From positions 1 through 55,009 of the forward strand of contig JAYKIS010000051.1 of assembly GCA_035286125.1 (NCBI GenBank): a DNA stretch of 55,009 bases, read 5' to 3'. Shown here piece by piece: positions 37,489-45,542 of the stretch (its first letter is position 1; each line of letters opens with the position of its first letter). This stretch comes from VGJW01 sp035286125. Its GTDB lineage: Bacteria > Cyanobacteriota > Sericytochromatia > S15B-MN24 > VGJW01. The notes under the pieces are model-generated. The model ran no database searches. It was not told where the DNA came from and saw nothing but the letters and a program-made list of their open reading frames with translations. The translations under genes were made by a program, and so were the position numbers.

Positions 37489-38568
37489 TTGGCGACTCAA
37501 GAACAGGTCATGGCGGCGCTGGCAACGGTCCATGACCCCGAAATCCACAAGGACCTCGTGACGCTCGGCATGGTCCGCGATGTTGCCATCTCGGACGACA
37601 TGGTGTCGCTGACCGTCGTGCTGACGACTCCGGCATGCCCCCTCAAGGCAACCATCCAGAAGGATGTCGAAACTGCCCTCCTCGCCCTCGAGGGCATCCG
37701 CATTGTCAAGCTGGCGTGGGACGCCAAGCCGCGCGTGTCCACCGAGCAGCAGGCCATCCCCGGGGTCGCATCCATCGTGGCCATCGGCTCCGGCAAGGGC
37801 GGGGTCGGCAAGAGCACCGTGACCGTCAATCTCGCCCTCGCCCTCGCGGCCACGGGTGCCCGCGTCGGCATCCTGGATGCCGACATCTACGGTCCCAGCA
37901 TTCCCATGATGCTCGGACTCGAGGGTGCCCGTCCGATGGGCCAGGGCAACTCCATCCTGCCCATCGAGACCATGGGTCTCAAGGTCATGAGCATGGGCTT
38001 CATGCTCGAAAAGGCCGATGATCCCGTCATCTGGCGCGGGCCCATCCTGGCCGGGGTCCTCAGGCAGTTCCTGCAGCAGGTCGCCTGGGGCGAGCTCGAC
38101 TACCTGCTGGTCGACCTGCCCCCGGGCACCGGGGACATCCCTCTGACGCTGGTCCAGACCATCCCGCTCAGCGGTGCCGTGGTCGTGGTGACGCCCGAGC
38201 GCGTGGCAACGGCCATCGGTACCAAGACGATGCGGATGTTCCAGGGTGCGAACACCAAGGCTCCCATCCTGGGCATCATCGAGAACATGGGCCCCTTCAC
38301 CTGCCCGCACTGCCAGGAACCCACCGAGGTCTTCGACGGAGGTGGCGGTGAGGCACTCGCCAACCGCGAGGATGTCCCCTTCCTGGGCTCGCTGCCGCTT
38401 GATGCGCGCATCCGGCGGGGTTCCGACGCCGGCCGCCCGGTCGTGGCCGAGGATCCCGAATCGCCGCTGGCCCGGACCTTTGCCGAGTTGGCCGGCAGGC
38501 TGGCAGGTCGGGTCTCGCTGGAAGCCTACCGCAATCGCCGGGTCGAAGTGGCCCTGCCCATGGCCTGA
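37489..38568 (+). CDS. apbC: Mrp/ApbC-type Fe-S cluster carrier ATPase
   Basis: A 359-residue P-loop ATPase that carries and transfers Fe-S clusters. Residues 1-85 are the MIP18/DUF59 domain (HDPEIHKDLVTLGMVR). The deviant Walker A SGKGGVGKST is at 101-110, followed by ILDADIYGPSIPMMLG, LLVDLPPGTGD and the paired cysteines C272-P-H-C275 that bridge the cluster in the dimer. The TTG at 37489 is preferred because GCGGAGGTG precedes it and it starts the DUF59 domain; the in-frame start at 37456 lacks support. The next gene is a MarR regulator with a cysteine cluster. Confidence 0.93.
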   Translation: MATQEQVMAALATVHDPEIHKDLVTLGMVRDVAISDDMVSLTVVLTTPACPLKATIQKDVETALLALEGIRIVKLAWDAKPRVSTEQQAIPGVASIVAIGSGKGGVGKSTVTVNLALALAATGARVGILDADIYGPSIPMMLGLEGARPMGQGNSILPIETMGLKVMSMGFMLEKADDPVIWRGPILAGVLRQFLQQVAWGELDYLLVDLPPGTGDIPLTLVQTIPLSGAVVVVTPERVATAIGTKTMRMFQGANTKAPILGIIENMGPFTCPHCQEPTEVFDGGGGEALANREDVPFLGSLPLDARIRRGSDAGRPVVAEDPESPLARTFAELAGRLAGRVSLEAYRNRRVEVALPMA

Positions 38569-38577
38569 GGCCCGAAC

Positions 38578-39138
38578 GTGGACAAGCAGGATCGGGCGCT
38601 GCGCGAGGCCGAGAAGCTCATCGGCAGATTCGCGTGGGTCATCGAGCAGTGGCTGCGCGAGGACCCCGTGGCCGAGGCGACAGAGGGTGAGCTGACCCGT
38701 CCCCAGTGGGAGGCCCTGCGGTACGTCGGCCAGCACGACCCAGCCTACGTCGGCCAGTTGTCCTCGGGCCTGGGCATCAGTCCGCCCGCAGCCACCAAGG
38801 CCATTGATCGTCTCCATGCCAAAGGGCTGGTCGATCGCCGGGAAGACCCCCAGGACCGACGCCAGCACCTGCTGACGGTCACGGAAGACGGCCTGCGCCA
38901 CCTCGATGCGGTGTCCGGCCGGCAGGCCGAGCGCCTGTCCGGTGTGCTCGGGCGCCTCGATCCCGGGGACAGGCGCGCCCTGCTCAAGGGCCTGCGGGCC
39001 TTCCTGACTTCGGCCTATGGTCAGGACCATCCGCTGGTCGAGCGCTCGTGCGAACGGTGCGGCGTGGGCTGCTTCGAAGCCTGCGTGGTCAACCAGGCCC
39101 ACGTGGCCCTCTACGGCACACCCGTCGCCCGGGTCTGA
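38578..39138 (+). CDS. MarR-family regulator with C-terminal Cys4 cluster
   Basis: A 186-residue winged-helix regulator. LTRPQWEALRYVGQ and the recognition region LSSGLGISPPAATKAIDRLHAKGLVDRR (two helices) with wing DPQDRRQHLLTVTEDG are typical MarR features. After the dimerisation helix the protein adds C158-x2-C161-x3-C165-x3-C169, a cluster that could hold an Fe-S centre or zinc and act as a sensor. The GTG at 38578 lies 9 bases after the apbC stop, so it is co-expressed with the Fe-S carrier. That pairing suggests, but does not prove, control by Fe-S status or redox. Confidence 0.85.
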   Translation: MDKQDRALREAEKLIGRFAWVIEQWLREDPVAEATEGELTRPQWEALRYVGQHDPAYVGQLSSGLGISPPAATKAIDRLHAKGLVDRREDPQDRRQHLLTVTEDGLRHLDAVSGRQAERLSGVLGRLDPGDRRALLKGLRAFLTSAYGQDHPLVERSCERCGVGCFEACVVNQAHVALYGTPVARV

Positions 39139-39155
39139 CCCAGGCGACGGCCCAA

Positions 39156-39192
39156 GACAGCAAGGCCCCCGACCAGCGGGGGCCTTGCTGTC
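39156..39192. terminator. Bidirectional terminator hairpin
   Basis: A perfect 16-base stem (arms 39156-39171 and 39177-39192, GACAGCAAGGCCCCCG and its complement) with a 5-base loop. It lies between the convergent MarR and lipoprotein genes. No T tract follows on either strand, so termination may rest on stem strength. Confidence 0.8.
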
Positions 39193-39198
39193 CTGGAG

Positions 39199-40140
39199 TC
39201 AGGGCGTGAACACCCAGCTGGGGGCGTTGGACCGGGCAAAGGCCTTGGCGGTCTGGGCATTGCCCGTGTCCGTCCTATAGGCCGTGACCGACCACGTGTA
39301 GGGCACGCCGGGGACCAGGACCGTGGTCCAGAAGCCGGGCATCACGCCGGGGTAGCTGTCGCCGGGTTCGCCGTACTTGATCGTGATGCCCTCCTGACCG
39401 GCCCGGAAACCGCGCCACTGCGGCAGGAAGGTCTTGCCGGCAAACACCTCGACGAAGTAGCCATCGGCGTTGTTGACGCGCTCCCACTGGAAGGAAGGCT
39501 GGATGCCGACACCCACGCCGTTGTTGTCCGGTCCGACGAGCTTGGGGATGTCGAGGGGATACAGGGGCGCGGTCTCGTCCTGACCGACGGCGATGACCTG
39601 GTCACTGCTGTTGAAAGCCTCGATCTGGTAGCGGTACTTGACGCCCGGCGAGATGGGATTCACCGCGGGAATCGAGTATTCACGCCAGAAGAGGGGCAGC
39701 AGCTTGCCCAGGCGGCTGGCCGACACGGTGGTCTTGGTGACGAATTCCTCGGAACCCTCGACCGCGCGGCTGATGCGGTAGTGCGAGGCGTTGGGCAGGA
39801 GCTGCCACTTGAGATCGATATGGATGTTGATGACGCGGGTGCCCACGCCGAAGGGGTTGAGCGGGTAGCTGCTGATGGAGTAGCTGGTCGCCTTGACCGA
39901 CACCTTGCCCGGCACGATCGGAGGATCGGGCGTGGGGATGGGCTGGGGCATGTTGGTGGGCACGTCGCCGGGATCGTTGATCTGCGGCCCGACGGGACGA
40001 GGCTCCTGCTGCTGCTGGACCGGCCTGGGAGCCGTCGAGGTGCGGCTGGTCGAGGGCGTCGTGCGCGACGGCACGCTGCTGCCGCATCCGGAGAGCAGGC
40101 CGAGCGCCAGGAGGAGCGCCGCCACCTTGCGGTGGGTCAT
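39199..40140 (-). CDS. Lipoprotein with two fibronectin III-like domains
   Basis: A 313-residue protein with a textbook lipobox (LLALGLLSGC, Cys19 from the ATG at 40140). A Ser/Thr/Gln/Pro-rich tether of about 50 residues follows, then two beta-sandwich modules of FN3 type: the first ending in VKYRYQIEAFNSSDQ, the second with PSFQWERVNNADGYFVEVF and PYTWSVTAYRTDT. It should sit on the outer or cytoplasmic membrane facing the periplasm or surface. An in-frame GTG at 40173 is an alternative start, with TACCCT 8 bases before it. It shares an upstream element with the neighbouring lipoprotein gene. Function unknown; adhesion or glycan binding is possible. Confidence 0.78.
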   Translation of the reverse strand: MTHRKVAALLLALGLLSGCGSSVPSRTTPSTSRTSTAPRPVQQQQEPRPVGPQINDPGDVPTNMPQPIPTPDPPIVPGKVSVKATSYSISSYPLNPFGVGTRVINIHIDLKWQLLPNASHYRISRAVEGSEEFVTKTTVSASRLGKLLPLFWREYSIPAVNPISPGVKYRYQIEAFNSSDQVIAVGQDETAPLYPLDIPKLVGPDNNGVGVGIQPSFQWERVNNADGYFVEVFAGKTFLPQWRGFRAGQEGITIKYGEPGDSYPGVMPGFWTTVLVPGVPYTWSVTAYRTDTGNAQTAKAFARSNAPSWVFTP

Positions 40141-40186
40141 CTGGCTGCGCTGGATCACGGCGGGCTTCCTCACGAGACTCGAGGGT

Positions 40187-40240
40187 ACTGATGGTTTATC
40201 GCGGCCGAAGGCGGCCAAGTTGCCTAATTCCGGGTTAAGC
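40187..40240 (-). promoter_or_regulatory. Shared promoter element, copy B
   Basis: Minus strand: GCTTAACC (40240-40233), 9 bases, GCAA, 19 bases, GATAAA (40200-40195), CCATCAGT. GATAAA would be the -10 box of the FN3 lipoprotein gene. The element matches copies A and C. Confidence 0.6.
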
Positions 40241-40313
40241 GGAGTTCAATTCGCGGCGCATGCAAAGGGCCGGAGAAGCCCGGGCGAACGGACCCGAAGG
40301 CCCGTGGGAGACG

Positions 40314-41756
40314 CTACAGACGATCCGCGAAGCGCGGCGTCTGGGCCGACTGGTACCAGGTGATGTCGAGGCCGGGGCTGACCTCGATGACCCGATTGGC
40401 GTCGGTGTCGGCAATCAGGGTGTTGCCGCCGGGCAGGCGCTTGGCGGAGCCGGGGTTGAACAGGCCCGAGCCATCGGCGAGGCGCATCGCGCCACCCGCC
40501 ATCCAGACCACGCGCTGGTTCCGGTCCAGCTCGAGGACGCGGTTGTTGCCAGCGTCGCAGACCAGCCAGGTGTTGGTCGTCTTGAGGAACTGCACGTGGC
40601 TGGGCCGGTTCAGGACCGAGGCGGAGCCGTTGCCGAGGGTGAAGACCACGTCGCCCATCGGCGTGACCTCGATGATGCGGTTGTTGCCCGTGTCGGCGAT
40701 GAGCGTGTTGCCGTTCTCGAGGCGCTCGGCCCACCGCGGTGCACGCAGGCCCTGGCGGAACTCCCAGATGCGGTTGTCCTGGGCATCGACCTCGATGACC
40801 CGGTCGTTGCCCGTGTCGGCGATGAGCGTCGACCCGAGGCGCAGGCGCTGCGCGCCGCGGGCTGCCTTGGTACGACCGAAGAGCATGAACCTGGAGGCAT
40901 CGAACGTGAAGGCCTTGCGCCCACTGGGCTCGACCTCGACGACACCGCCTCCGAGATGGCCGGCATCCGCCGCCAGCACGGTGTTCCGTCCCTGCACGAA
41001 GGAGGCGGACCAGAAGTCCGTGCCGCCCACCTTCATGACGGGGGCGTGGGTGGTGTTGACCTCGATGAGCTGGCCGGGGGTCGCGATGACGGTGTTGCCG
41101 GCCCGGGGGCCCTTGGCCTGCGGATCGAGCGCGAGGTCCAGCGTCTGCGACCCCCCCGGCTTGAGGGCCAGATCGCGAGACAGGGGCAGGAAGCCCTGGG
41201 CCTCGACGCGCAGCGTGAGGGCGCCGGGAACGAGCCGATCGAGCTTGTAGGTGCCATCCGTTCGGGACAGGGTCGAGACCGCGCCGGCCACGAGCCGGGC
41301 GCCCGCGACGGGAGTACCGGCGACACCGTCGGTGACCCGGCCCATCAGGACAGCATTGCCCGCCTGGCCGAGCGAGAGCGACACGCGGACGCGGACCGGC
41401 TCGGCCCCGCCCGAGAGCCGCAGACCGTCGACGGTGCCCGAGGCCCCTGCCTTTTCCGCGCGGACCACGTAGCCCTGCCCCGGAGCCAGGTTCTCGAGGA
41501 TGCATTCGCCGCTCTCGTCCGTCTGCCCCTGGCCGACCGAGGCCCCACGACCATCCGAGACCTGCACCAGCGCCCCGGCGATGGCCGCGCCCTGCTGCGT
41601 CACATAGACCGCAAGGGCAGCGGCAGCCACACCGGGATCCTCGGGATCGATGCCGTTCATACCGCGGGCGCCGCAGCCTGCCGTCCAGAGCGCCACCAGC
41701 ACGGCAACCAGCATCCGCCACAACGGGCGGACGACAGGGCGGGCGACTGGGGGCAT
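40314..41756 (-). CDS. Lipoprotein with carboxypeptidase-regulatory-like domains and NHL-type repeats
   Basis: A 480-residue lipoprotein. The signal peptide is WRMLVAVLVALWTAGC with the lipobox Cys near residue 28. Two beta-sandwich CarboxypepD_reg-like modules follow (GAALVQVSDG-type and GTPVAGARLVAG). From about residue 230 come at least four NHL/PQQ-like propeller repeats with the core NTLIADTGNNRIIEV. The propeller may bind sugar or protein. The ATG at 41756 has GAGGTCTTC directly before it, the same spacing as ssb; an upstream in-frame ATG at 41798 overlaps the promoter element. It lies upstream of the FN3 lipoprotein gene in the same direction, but each has its own copy of the shared element. 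Confidence 0.78.
   Translation of the reverse strand: MPPVARPVVRPLWRMLVAVLVALWTAGCGARGMNGIDPEDPGVAAAALAVYVTQQGAAIAGALVQVSDGRGASVGQGQTDESGECILENLAPGQGYVVRAEKAGASGTVDGLRLSGGAEPVRVRVSLSLGQAGNAVLMGRVTDGVAGTPVAGARLVAGAVSTLSRTDGTYKLDRLVPGALTLRVEAQGFLPLSRDLALKPGGSQTLDLALDPQAKGPRAGNTVIATPGQLIEVNTTHAPVMKVGGTDFWSASFVQGRNTVLAADAGHLGGGVVEVEPSGRKAFTFDASRFMLFGRTKAARGAQRLRLGSTLIADTGNDRVIEVDAQDNRIWEFRQGLRAPRWAERLENGNTLIADTGNNRIIEVTPMGDVVFTLGNGSASVLNRPSHVQFLKTTNTWLVCDAGNNRVLELDRNQRVVWMAGGAMRLADGSGLFNPGSAKRLPGGNTLIADTDANRVIEVSPGLDITWYQSAQTPRFADRL
40376..40850 (-). repeat. Internal coding repeats (NHL-type propeller blades)
   Basis: Near-identical stretches encoding NTLIADTxxNRVIEV recur near 40380, 40535, 40670 and 40795, about 120-155 bases apart. 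They are blades of the propeller in the lipoprotein, not a CRISPR array. Confidence 0.8.
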
Positions 41757-41780
41757 GAAGACCTCGGAGACGATGCGGGA

Positions 41781-41834
41781 CCTGAAGGATTTATCCATGA
41801 CCGGGCGCGAGGGCTTGCGGAGAACAGGTAAAGC
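41781..41834 (-). promoter_or_regulatory. Shared promoter element, copy C
   Basis: Minus strand: GCTTTACC (41834-41827), 8 bases, GCAA, 19 bases, GATAAA (41795-41790), TCCTTCAGG. The leader from the predicted start to the ATG at 41756 is about 27 bases and contains GAGGTC. Confidence 0.6.
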
Positions 41835-41852
41835 TTTGGTGAAAGATGGGTG

Positions 41853-41858
41853 TACCAT
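41853..41858 (+). promoter_or_regulatory. -10 box TACCAT for a leaderless flavin oxidoreductase mRNA
   Basis: TACCAT is followed by 8 bases and the ATG at 41867. An in-frame ATG at 41846 lies upstream of this box and is less likely to be used. Confidence 0.5.
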
Positions 41859-41866
41859 GGGGTCCC

Positions 41867-43117
41867 ATGCGTGAAGAAACCCCGCTGAATATCGTGATCA
41901 TCGGCAACGGAGCCGCCGGTACCACCTGTGCCGAGCACGTCCGCAAGCTCTCCCCGGATGCGCGCATCACCCTCATCGGGGATGAGGCCTTCCCGCTCTA
42001 CAACAGGGTCGCGTTGCCGCCGATGCTCAAGGAGCGGATCCCGGAGGCACGCGTGATGCTCCGGGACCTGGCCTGGCACGAAAAGATGGCCATCCAGATC
42101 GAGTTGTCGTGTCGCGTCACCACCATCGACCGGGAGAAACGGACCGTCGTGGACGACAAGGGTCGCGCCCACCCCTGGGATCGCCTGCTCATCGCGACGG
42201 GTGGCCGACCGCTGCCCCTGGGCCTCGATGGTGCGGCGCGTGCGACGAACCTCCTGCACTTCCAGGACCTGCGGGACACGCGGGCCCTGATGGAGGCCGG
42301 CCAACCCGGACGCAAGGCCATCGTGTGCGGCGGATCGTTCATCAGCTACGAGTTGGCCGAGGCGCTGATGGAACGGGGCTGCAGCGTCCATTGGCTGATT
42401 CGCGGCAGTCACTTCCTGCGGCGCGTGCTCCATCCCGAAGGTGGCGCCATCGTCGACGGCATTGCCCGCTCCCACGGCGTCCACATGCACTATGGCGTCG
42501 AGATCGCGCATCTGGATGTGGAGGGCGACCAGTGCCGCTCCGTGCGGCTCACGGACGGTACGGAACTGGCGTGCGACCTGGTCGCGCTGGGTATCGGCCT
42601 GGCGCTCAACACCGACCTGGCCAGGGCCGCAGGACTCGAGGTCCGCAAGGGCATCGTCGTCGACCGTCACCTGCAGACAAGCGACCCCGACATCTACGCG
42701 GCCGGGGACGTCGCCGAATTCGAGGATATCTGGATTGGCGGCCCCAATCTGATGGGGACGTGGAACAACGCCCTCGGCCATGGCAAGGTCGTCGCCCGCC
42801 GAATGCTGGGTGAGGCCATCGCCTACGAAGAGATCCCCGAATACACCACGGGGATGTTCCACCAGAAGATGACGGCCTTCGGCGTCACGCCCGAGTCGGT
42901 CGGAGGCGTCACCAGCACCTGGCGCGCCAACCCCGAGGCCGAGTCTTTCCGCCAGCTGTTCTTCCTTGACGGGCGCCTCGTCGGCGGCGTCCTCATCGGC
43001 GCCGACACATCGGAGCGCAAGGCCTACAAGGAAATCATCCGCAGTCGCGAAATCCACGATGCAGGCGCCATGGAGGCGCTACTGGATCCGAGGCCCAAAG
43101 CAGCGGCTCGGGCGTGA
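41867..43117 (+). CDS. FAD-dependent pyridine nucleotide-disulfide-type oxidoreductase
   Basis: A 416-residue NAD(P)H:acceptor oxidoreductase of the rubredoxin-reductase/NirB-N-terminal group. The FAD site is IVIIGNGAAGTTCAEHVRK, the LLIATGGRP linker follows, the NAD(P) site is IVCGGSFISYELAEALMERG, and the second FAD motif is DIYAAGDVAEF. The C-terminal domain (about 320-416) is the reductase interface type. No redox-active CxxC is present, so electrons go to a protein or small acceptor. The partner is not obvious here; the nearby small ferredoxin at 46.9 kb is a possible but unproven acceptor. The convergent LysR gene begins two bases after its stop. Confidence 0.88.
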   Translation: MREETPLNIVIIGNGAAGTTCAEHVRKLSPDARITLIGDEAFPLYNRVALPPMLKERIPEARVMLRDLAWHEKMAIQIELSCRVTTIDREKRTVVDDKGRAHPWDRLLIATGGRPLPLGLDGAARATNLLHFQDLRDTRALMEAGQPGRKAIVCGGSFISYELAEALMERGCSVHWLIRGSHFLRRVLHPEGGAIVDGIARSHGVHMHYGVEIAHLDVEGDQCRSVRLTDGTELACDLVALGIGLALNTDLARAAGLEVRKGIVVDRHLQTSDPDIYAAGDVAEFEDIWIGGPNLMGTWNNALGHGKVVARRMLGEAIAYEEIPEYTTGMFHQKMTAFGVTPESVGGVTSTWRANPEAESFRQLFFLDGRLVGGVLIGADTSERKAYKEIIRSREIHDAGAMEALLDPRPKAAARA

Positions 43118-43119
43118 CC

Positions 43120-44040
43120 TCAGTCCGTTGATTCGGGCACGACGTGGTCCGCTGCGTCGCCCCCCCCTTGCCTGAACAGCTCCTCGACCCGGACGAAGGG
43201 GTTGGTCTGGGCAGCGATGATCCCGTAGATGGGAATGGCCGGACAGGCCGTGATGTCGAGGGCCTCGAGCGTACCCGATTCAATGTCCTCGATAATGCCT
43301 GCGCGTGGCAGCAGGGCCACCCCGCAGCCGCCATTCGCGAAGAAACGCAGCAAGGGAATGTCGTCGGTGTCGAGCCTCAGATTGAGGGCGCAAGGATATT
43401 GTGGTCGGACATACTTGCCCAGGATATCCACTTCGTAGGGATGACGGAACTTGTAGACCGTCACCGGTTCAGGCGAAGTTCCCCGCTGGATAGTCCGGAT
43501 GATCGAGGGAATGCCCGCCAGGCACATGGTTGTCTCGCCCAGCTTCCTGTAGGTCACCTCGGCCATGTCCTTCTTCCGCGGCGGTTCGAGCGAGACGATG
43601 GCATCGAGGTCGAACTTGACGAGGCGTGCTGACAACTCCTCATACGAACCGCTCGACACCGACAGGTAAAGGCCCTCAGTCCGCTGCACGAGGTCTTCCA
43701 GCAATCGGTAGACAAAGTTGCGCGAGGCACCGCCCACGATGCCGATGCGCAGGCGACGATGGCCCAGGGCCGACCGATTTTCACGAAACAGGGCGTTGAC
43801 CGCCCTGCTCTGGGCAAAGATGGTGTCGGCGAAGCTCATCAGTTCGCGCCCGGCCGGGGTGAGACTGGTGGCACGTGGGTGCCTGTGCAGCAACGGTTCG
43901 CGCAGGTAGCCCTCGAGCGCGGCGACCTGGGCACTGATGGCTGACTGGGCCACGAGCAATTCTTCAGCTGCCTTGGTGAAGCTGCCGGTTCGGGCCACCA
44001 TCCAGAACGCGTACAGATGACGAAAGTTCAGCCACTCCAT
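43120..44040 (-). CDS. LysR-family transcriptional regulator
   Basis: A 306-residue LysR-type regulator. The helix-turn-helix lies in about residues 15-60 (MVARTGSFTKAAEELLVAQSA then ISAQVAALEGYLREPL), and the opening MEWLNFRHLYAFW resembles NhaR-type members. The effector domain runs from LRIGIVGGASRNFV to the C-terminus and contains an unusual RFFANGGCGVALLP. The ATG at 44040 has GAGGAAG upstream. It is divergent from the unknown gene at 44115, and the intergenic region holds a dyad that could be its operator, so it probably controls itself and that gene. Confidence 0.88.
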   Translation of the reverse strand: MEWLNFRHLYAFWMVARTGSFTKAAEELLVAQSAISAQVAALEGYLREPLLHRHPRATSLTPAGRELMSFADTIFAQSRAVNALFRENRSALGHRRLRIGIVGGASRNFVYRLLEDLVQRTEGLYLSVSSGSYEELSARLVKFDLDAIVSLEPPRKKDMAEVTYRKLGETTMCLAGIPSIIRTIQRGTSPEPVTVYKFRHPYEVDILGKYVRPQYPCALNLRLDTDDIPLLRFFANGGCGVALLPRAGIIEDIESGTLEALDITACPAIPIYGIIAAQTNPFVRVEELFRQGGGDAADHVVPESTD

Positions 44041-44075
44041 CCATCTTCCTCGCTTATGAAAACCATCGAAATTAT

Positions 44076-44091
44076 CTGTTTTTCAGAACAG
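44076..44091. promoter_or_regulatory. Dyad CTGTT-N6-AACAG (putative LysR operator)
   Basis: Perfect 5-base arms around 6 bases lie in the 74-base gap between the divergent LysR and 44115 genes, which is AT-richer than its surroundings. It adjoins a GATAAT box on the minus strand (44075-44070) and precedes the TATAAA box of the plus-strand gene. Confidence 0.45.
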
Positions 44092-44102
44092 CCGCCCCCA
44101 TT

Positions 44103-44108
44103 TATAAA
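44103..44108 (+). promoter_or_regulatory. -10 box TATAAA for the gene at 44115
   Basis: TATAAA is followed by GGAACC and the ATG. The 6-base spacing suits a leaderless start; GGA may also act as a minimal ribosome site. Confidence 0.45.
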
Positions 44109-44114
44109 GGAACC

Positions 44115-44885
44115 ATGAAATCAAGACAACCCATCGATCGCATCTTGAGGGAACGGGAGTTGAGCTTCGTCCTCGAGGACGCCTATGGCATCCGGGGCTC
44201 CCTGGACATCTCGATACCGGACCTTCGATGCGCCCCACGTTCCCTCTCCGGGGAGTGGGGGCCCTGCCATACACTGGACGTGCCCGAGGAGAGCCCCATC
44301 GTGGTGGTCGCCCGATGGCAGGGAGGGACGCCCGTTTCAGCCGTCCTGGCTGGTCCTCGAAAGGTTCAGTTGGAATCCCCGATGCTGGCGTCGACCCGCG
44401 CACGGTACCCCCTCTATTTGGACCTGCCGCTGCCCGGCACGCAGCGCAGAATCTGGGTCTACTTCGACCCGTTGGGCTTCCTCGGCCCCGTCACTGTAAC
44501 CCCGAACAGCGACAACCCGCTCTACCGGGACGACATCAGGGCCCGCACGGTAGAACCCGGGGGAAATCGCTCCTGGTTCCTCGCCTGCGTCAATCCGGGC
44601 ACGACCCGCGACAAACGGGAGCAACTTTCCCTGCAGCCCGGCCAACCACGCACCCCATTGCCCCAATCGCCCTCATCGGAGCAGGCGGATCGCTTCGCGA
44701 GCGTCGCCTCGTCCTATGCCTCCGCCATGGTCGGAGAGTCGAAGTGGGCCGAGCTGCTGGAAAGGGAATCGGTGTCCCTCAAGGAAACACCTCTTCGGGA
44801 AAGCCCTGAGCCGGCCCGGAAAGCAAGGCGCTTGTCCTTCGCAAGGCTGCTGGCAACCCCGCTGATGCCGCAACGTGGGGATTGA
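44115..44885 (+). CDS. Unknown protein divergent from the LysR regulator
   Basis: A 256-residue protein I do not recognise. There is no signal peptide or membrane helix. Residues 1-150 are beta-rich (SFVLEDAYGIRGSLDIS, IVVVARWQGGTPVSAVL, RRIWVYFDPLGFLGP), and the last 100 residues are polar and probably disordered (Pro, Ser, Gln, Arg). Codon use is slightly less G+C-extreme than its neighbours near the start. Its divergent LysR partner and the dyad between them suggest inducible expression. No pathway can be assigned. Confidence 0.65.
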   Translation: MKSRQPIDRILRERELSFVLEDAYGIRGSLDISIPDLRCAPRSLSGEWGPCHTLDVPEESPIVVVARWQGGTPVSAVLAGPRKVQLESPMLASTRARYPLYLDLPLPGTQRRIWVYFDPLGFLGPVTVTPNSDNPLYRDDIRARTVEPGGNRSWFLACVNPGTTRDKREQLSLQPGQPRTPLPQSPSSEQADRFASVASSYASAMVGESKWAELLERESVSLKETPLRESPEPARKARRLSFARLLATPLMPQRGD

Positions 44886-44903
44886 AGTCCCCCGAGGGAC
44901 ACC

Positions 44904-45527
44904 CTAGTTGATCGGGGCAGGAGCCTGGGCAGGCGACTGAGCAGGAAGCGCCACGGGCAAGCCTGCAGCCTTCCAGCCCTCCATACCGCCCTCGAGGTGC
45001 ACCAGCGCCTTGAAGCCCGCGGCACCCAGCTGTTCAGCCGCCTTGGTGGCCCGACGACCCGACTTGCAGACCAGCACGACGGGGCGCTCCTTCGGCTGCT
45101 GCGCGGCCCAGGTTGCAAGCGTGCCCAAGGGAGCCAGGATGGCACCCTCGACATGACCCTCGGCAAACTCGGCCGGCTCGCGGACATCCACGACAACGGC
45201 CTCGGGATGCTGCACACGCCACGCGGCAAGGTCACCGGGCACGACGCGCGCCACGTGCGCGAAAGCGGCCGCGTCCGCATGCGGTGCCTGCCCGTGGGCC
45301 TTGGCGCCGTGGTGCGTCGTCGCCTCGTGGCCCTTGTGGGCTGCCGCCACCGTGGCCGCCGCACCCTTCATCCTGGCTGCACAACAAGCCTTGCCCTCGG
45401 CAACGCCCTTGGTACAGCAGGCCTTTGCGCCCTTGGCCTCGGCAGCCGGATCGCAGGCAAGGGCAGGATGAGCGCCCACGGCCAGCACGGCGGTCGCAAG
45501 CGTCAGGAATCGGGTCAGGTTCTTCAT
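44904..45527 (-). CDS. Exported rhodanese-domain protein with Cys-pair N-terminus
   Basis: A 207-residue exported sulfurtransferase-type protein. A signal peptide (about 1-24) precedes a mature N-terminus with Cys25, two CC pairs (KACC at 37-38 and 48-49) and a His/Ala-rich spacer (65-85). The rhodanese domain covers about 97-195, with VVVDVREPAEFAEGHVEGA and the active-site loop VCKSGRRATK (Cys154). The loop is six residues, as in single-domain rhodaneses. It may handle sulfane sulfur or metals in the periplasm. The leaderless -10 box TATAAT lies 6 bases before the ATG at 45527. Confidence 0.85.
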   Translation of the reverse strand: MKNLTRFLTLATAVLAVGAHPALACDPAAEAKGAKACCTKGVAEGKACCAARMKGAAATVAAAHKGHEATTHHGAKAHGQAPHADAAAFAHVARVVPGDLAAWRVQHPEAVVVDVREPAEFAEGHVEGAILAPLGTLATWAAQQPKERPVVLVCKSGRRATKAAEQLGAAGFKALVHLEGGMEGWKAAGLPVALPAQSPAQAPAPIN

Positions 45528-45533
45528 GACCCG

Positions 45534-45542
45534 ATTATATCA
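45534..45542 (-). promoter_or_regulatory. Extended -10 box TGATATAAT for leaderless rhodanese gene
   Basis: Consensus extended -10: TG at 45542-45541 and TATAAT at 45539-45534, with 6 bases to the ATG at 45527. The TG overlaps the TGA stop codon of the aspartate kinase gene. Confidence 0.7.

Noticed and set aside
40376..40850. Regularly spaced repeats that could suggest a CRISPR array
   Set aside because: The repeats are in frame, diverge between copies and encode propeller blades of a lipoprotein; spacers are also coding.
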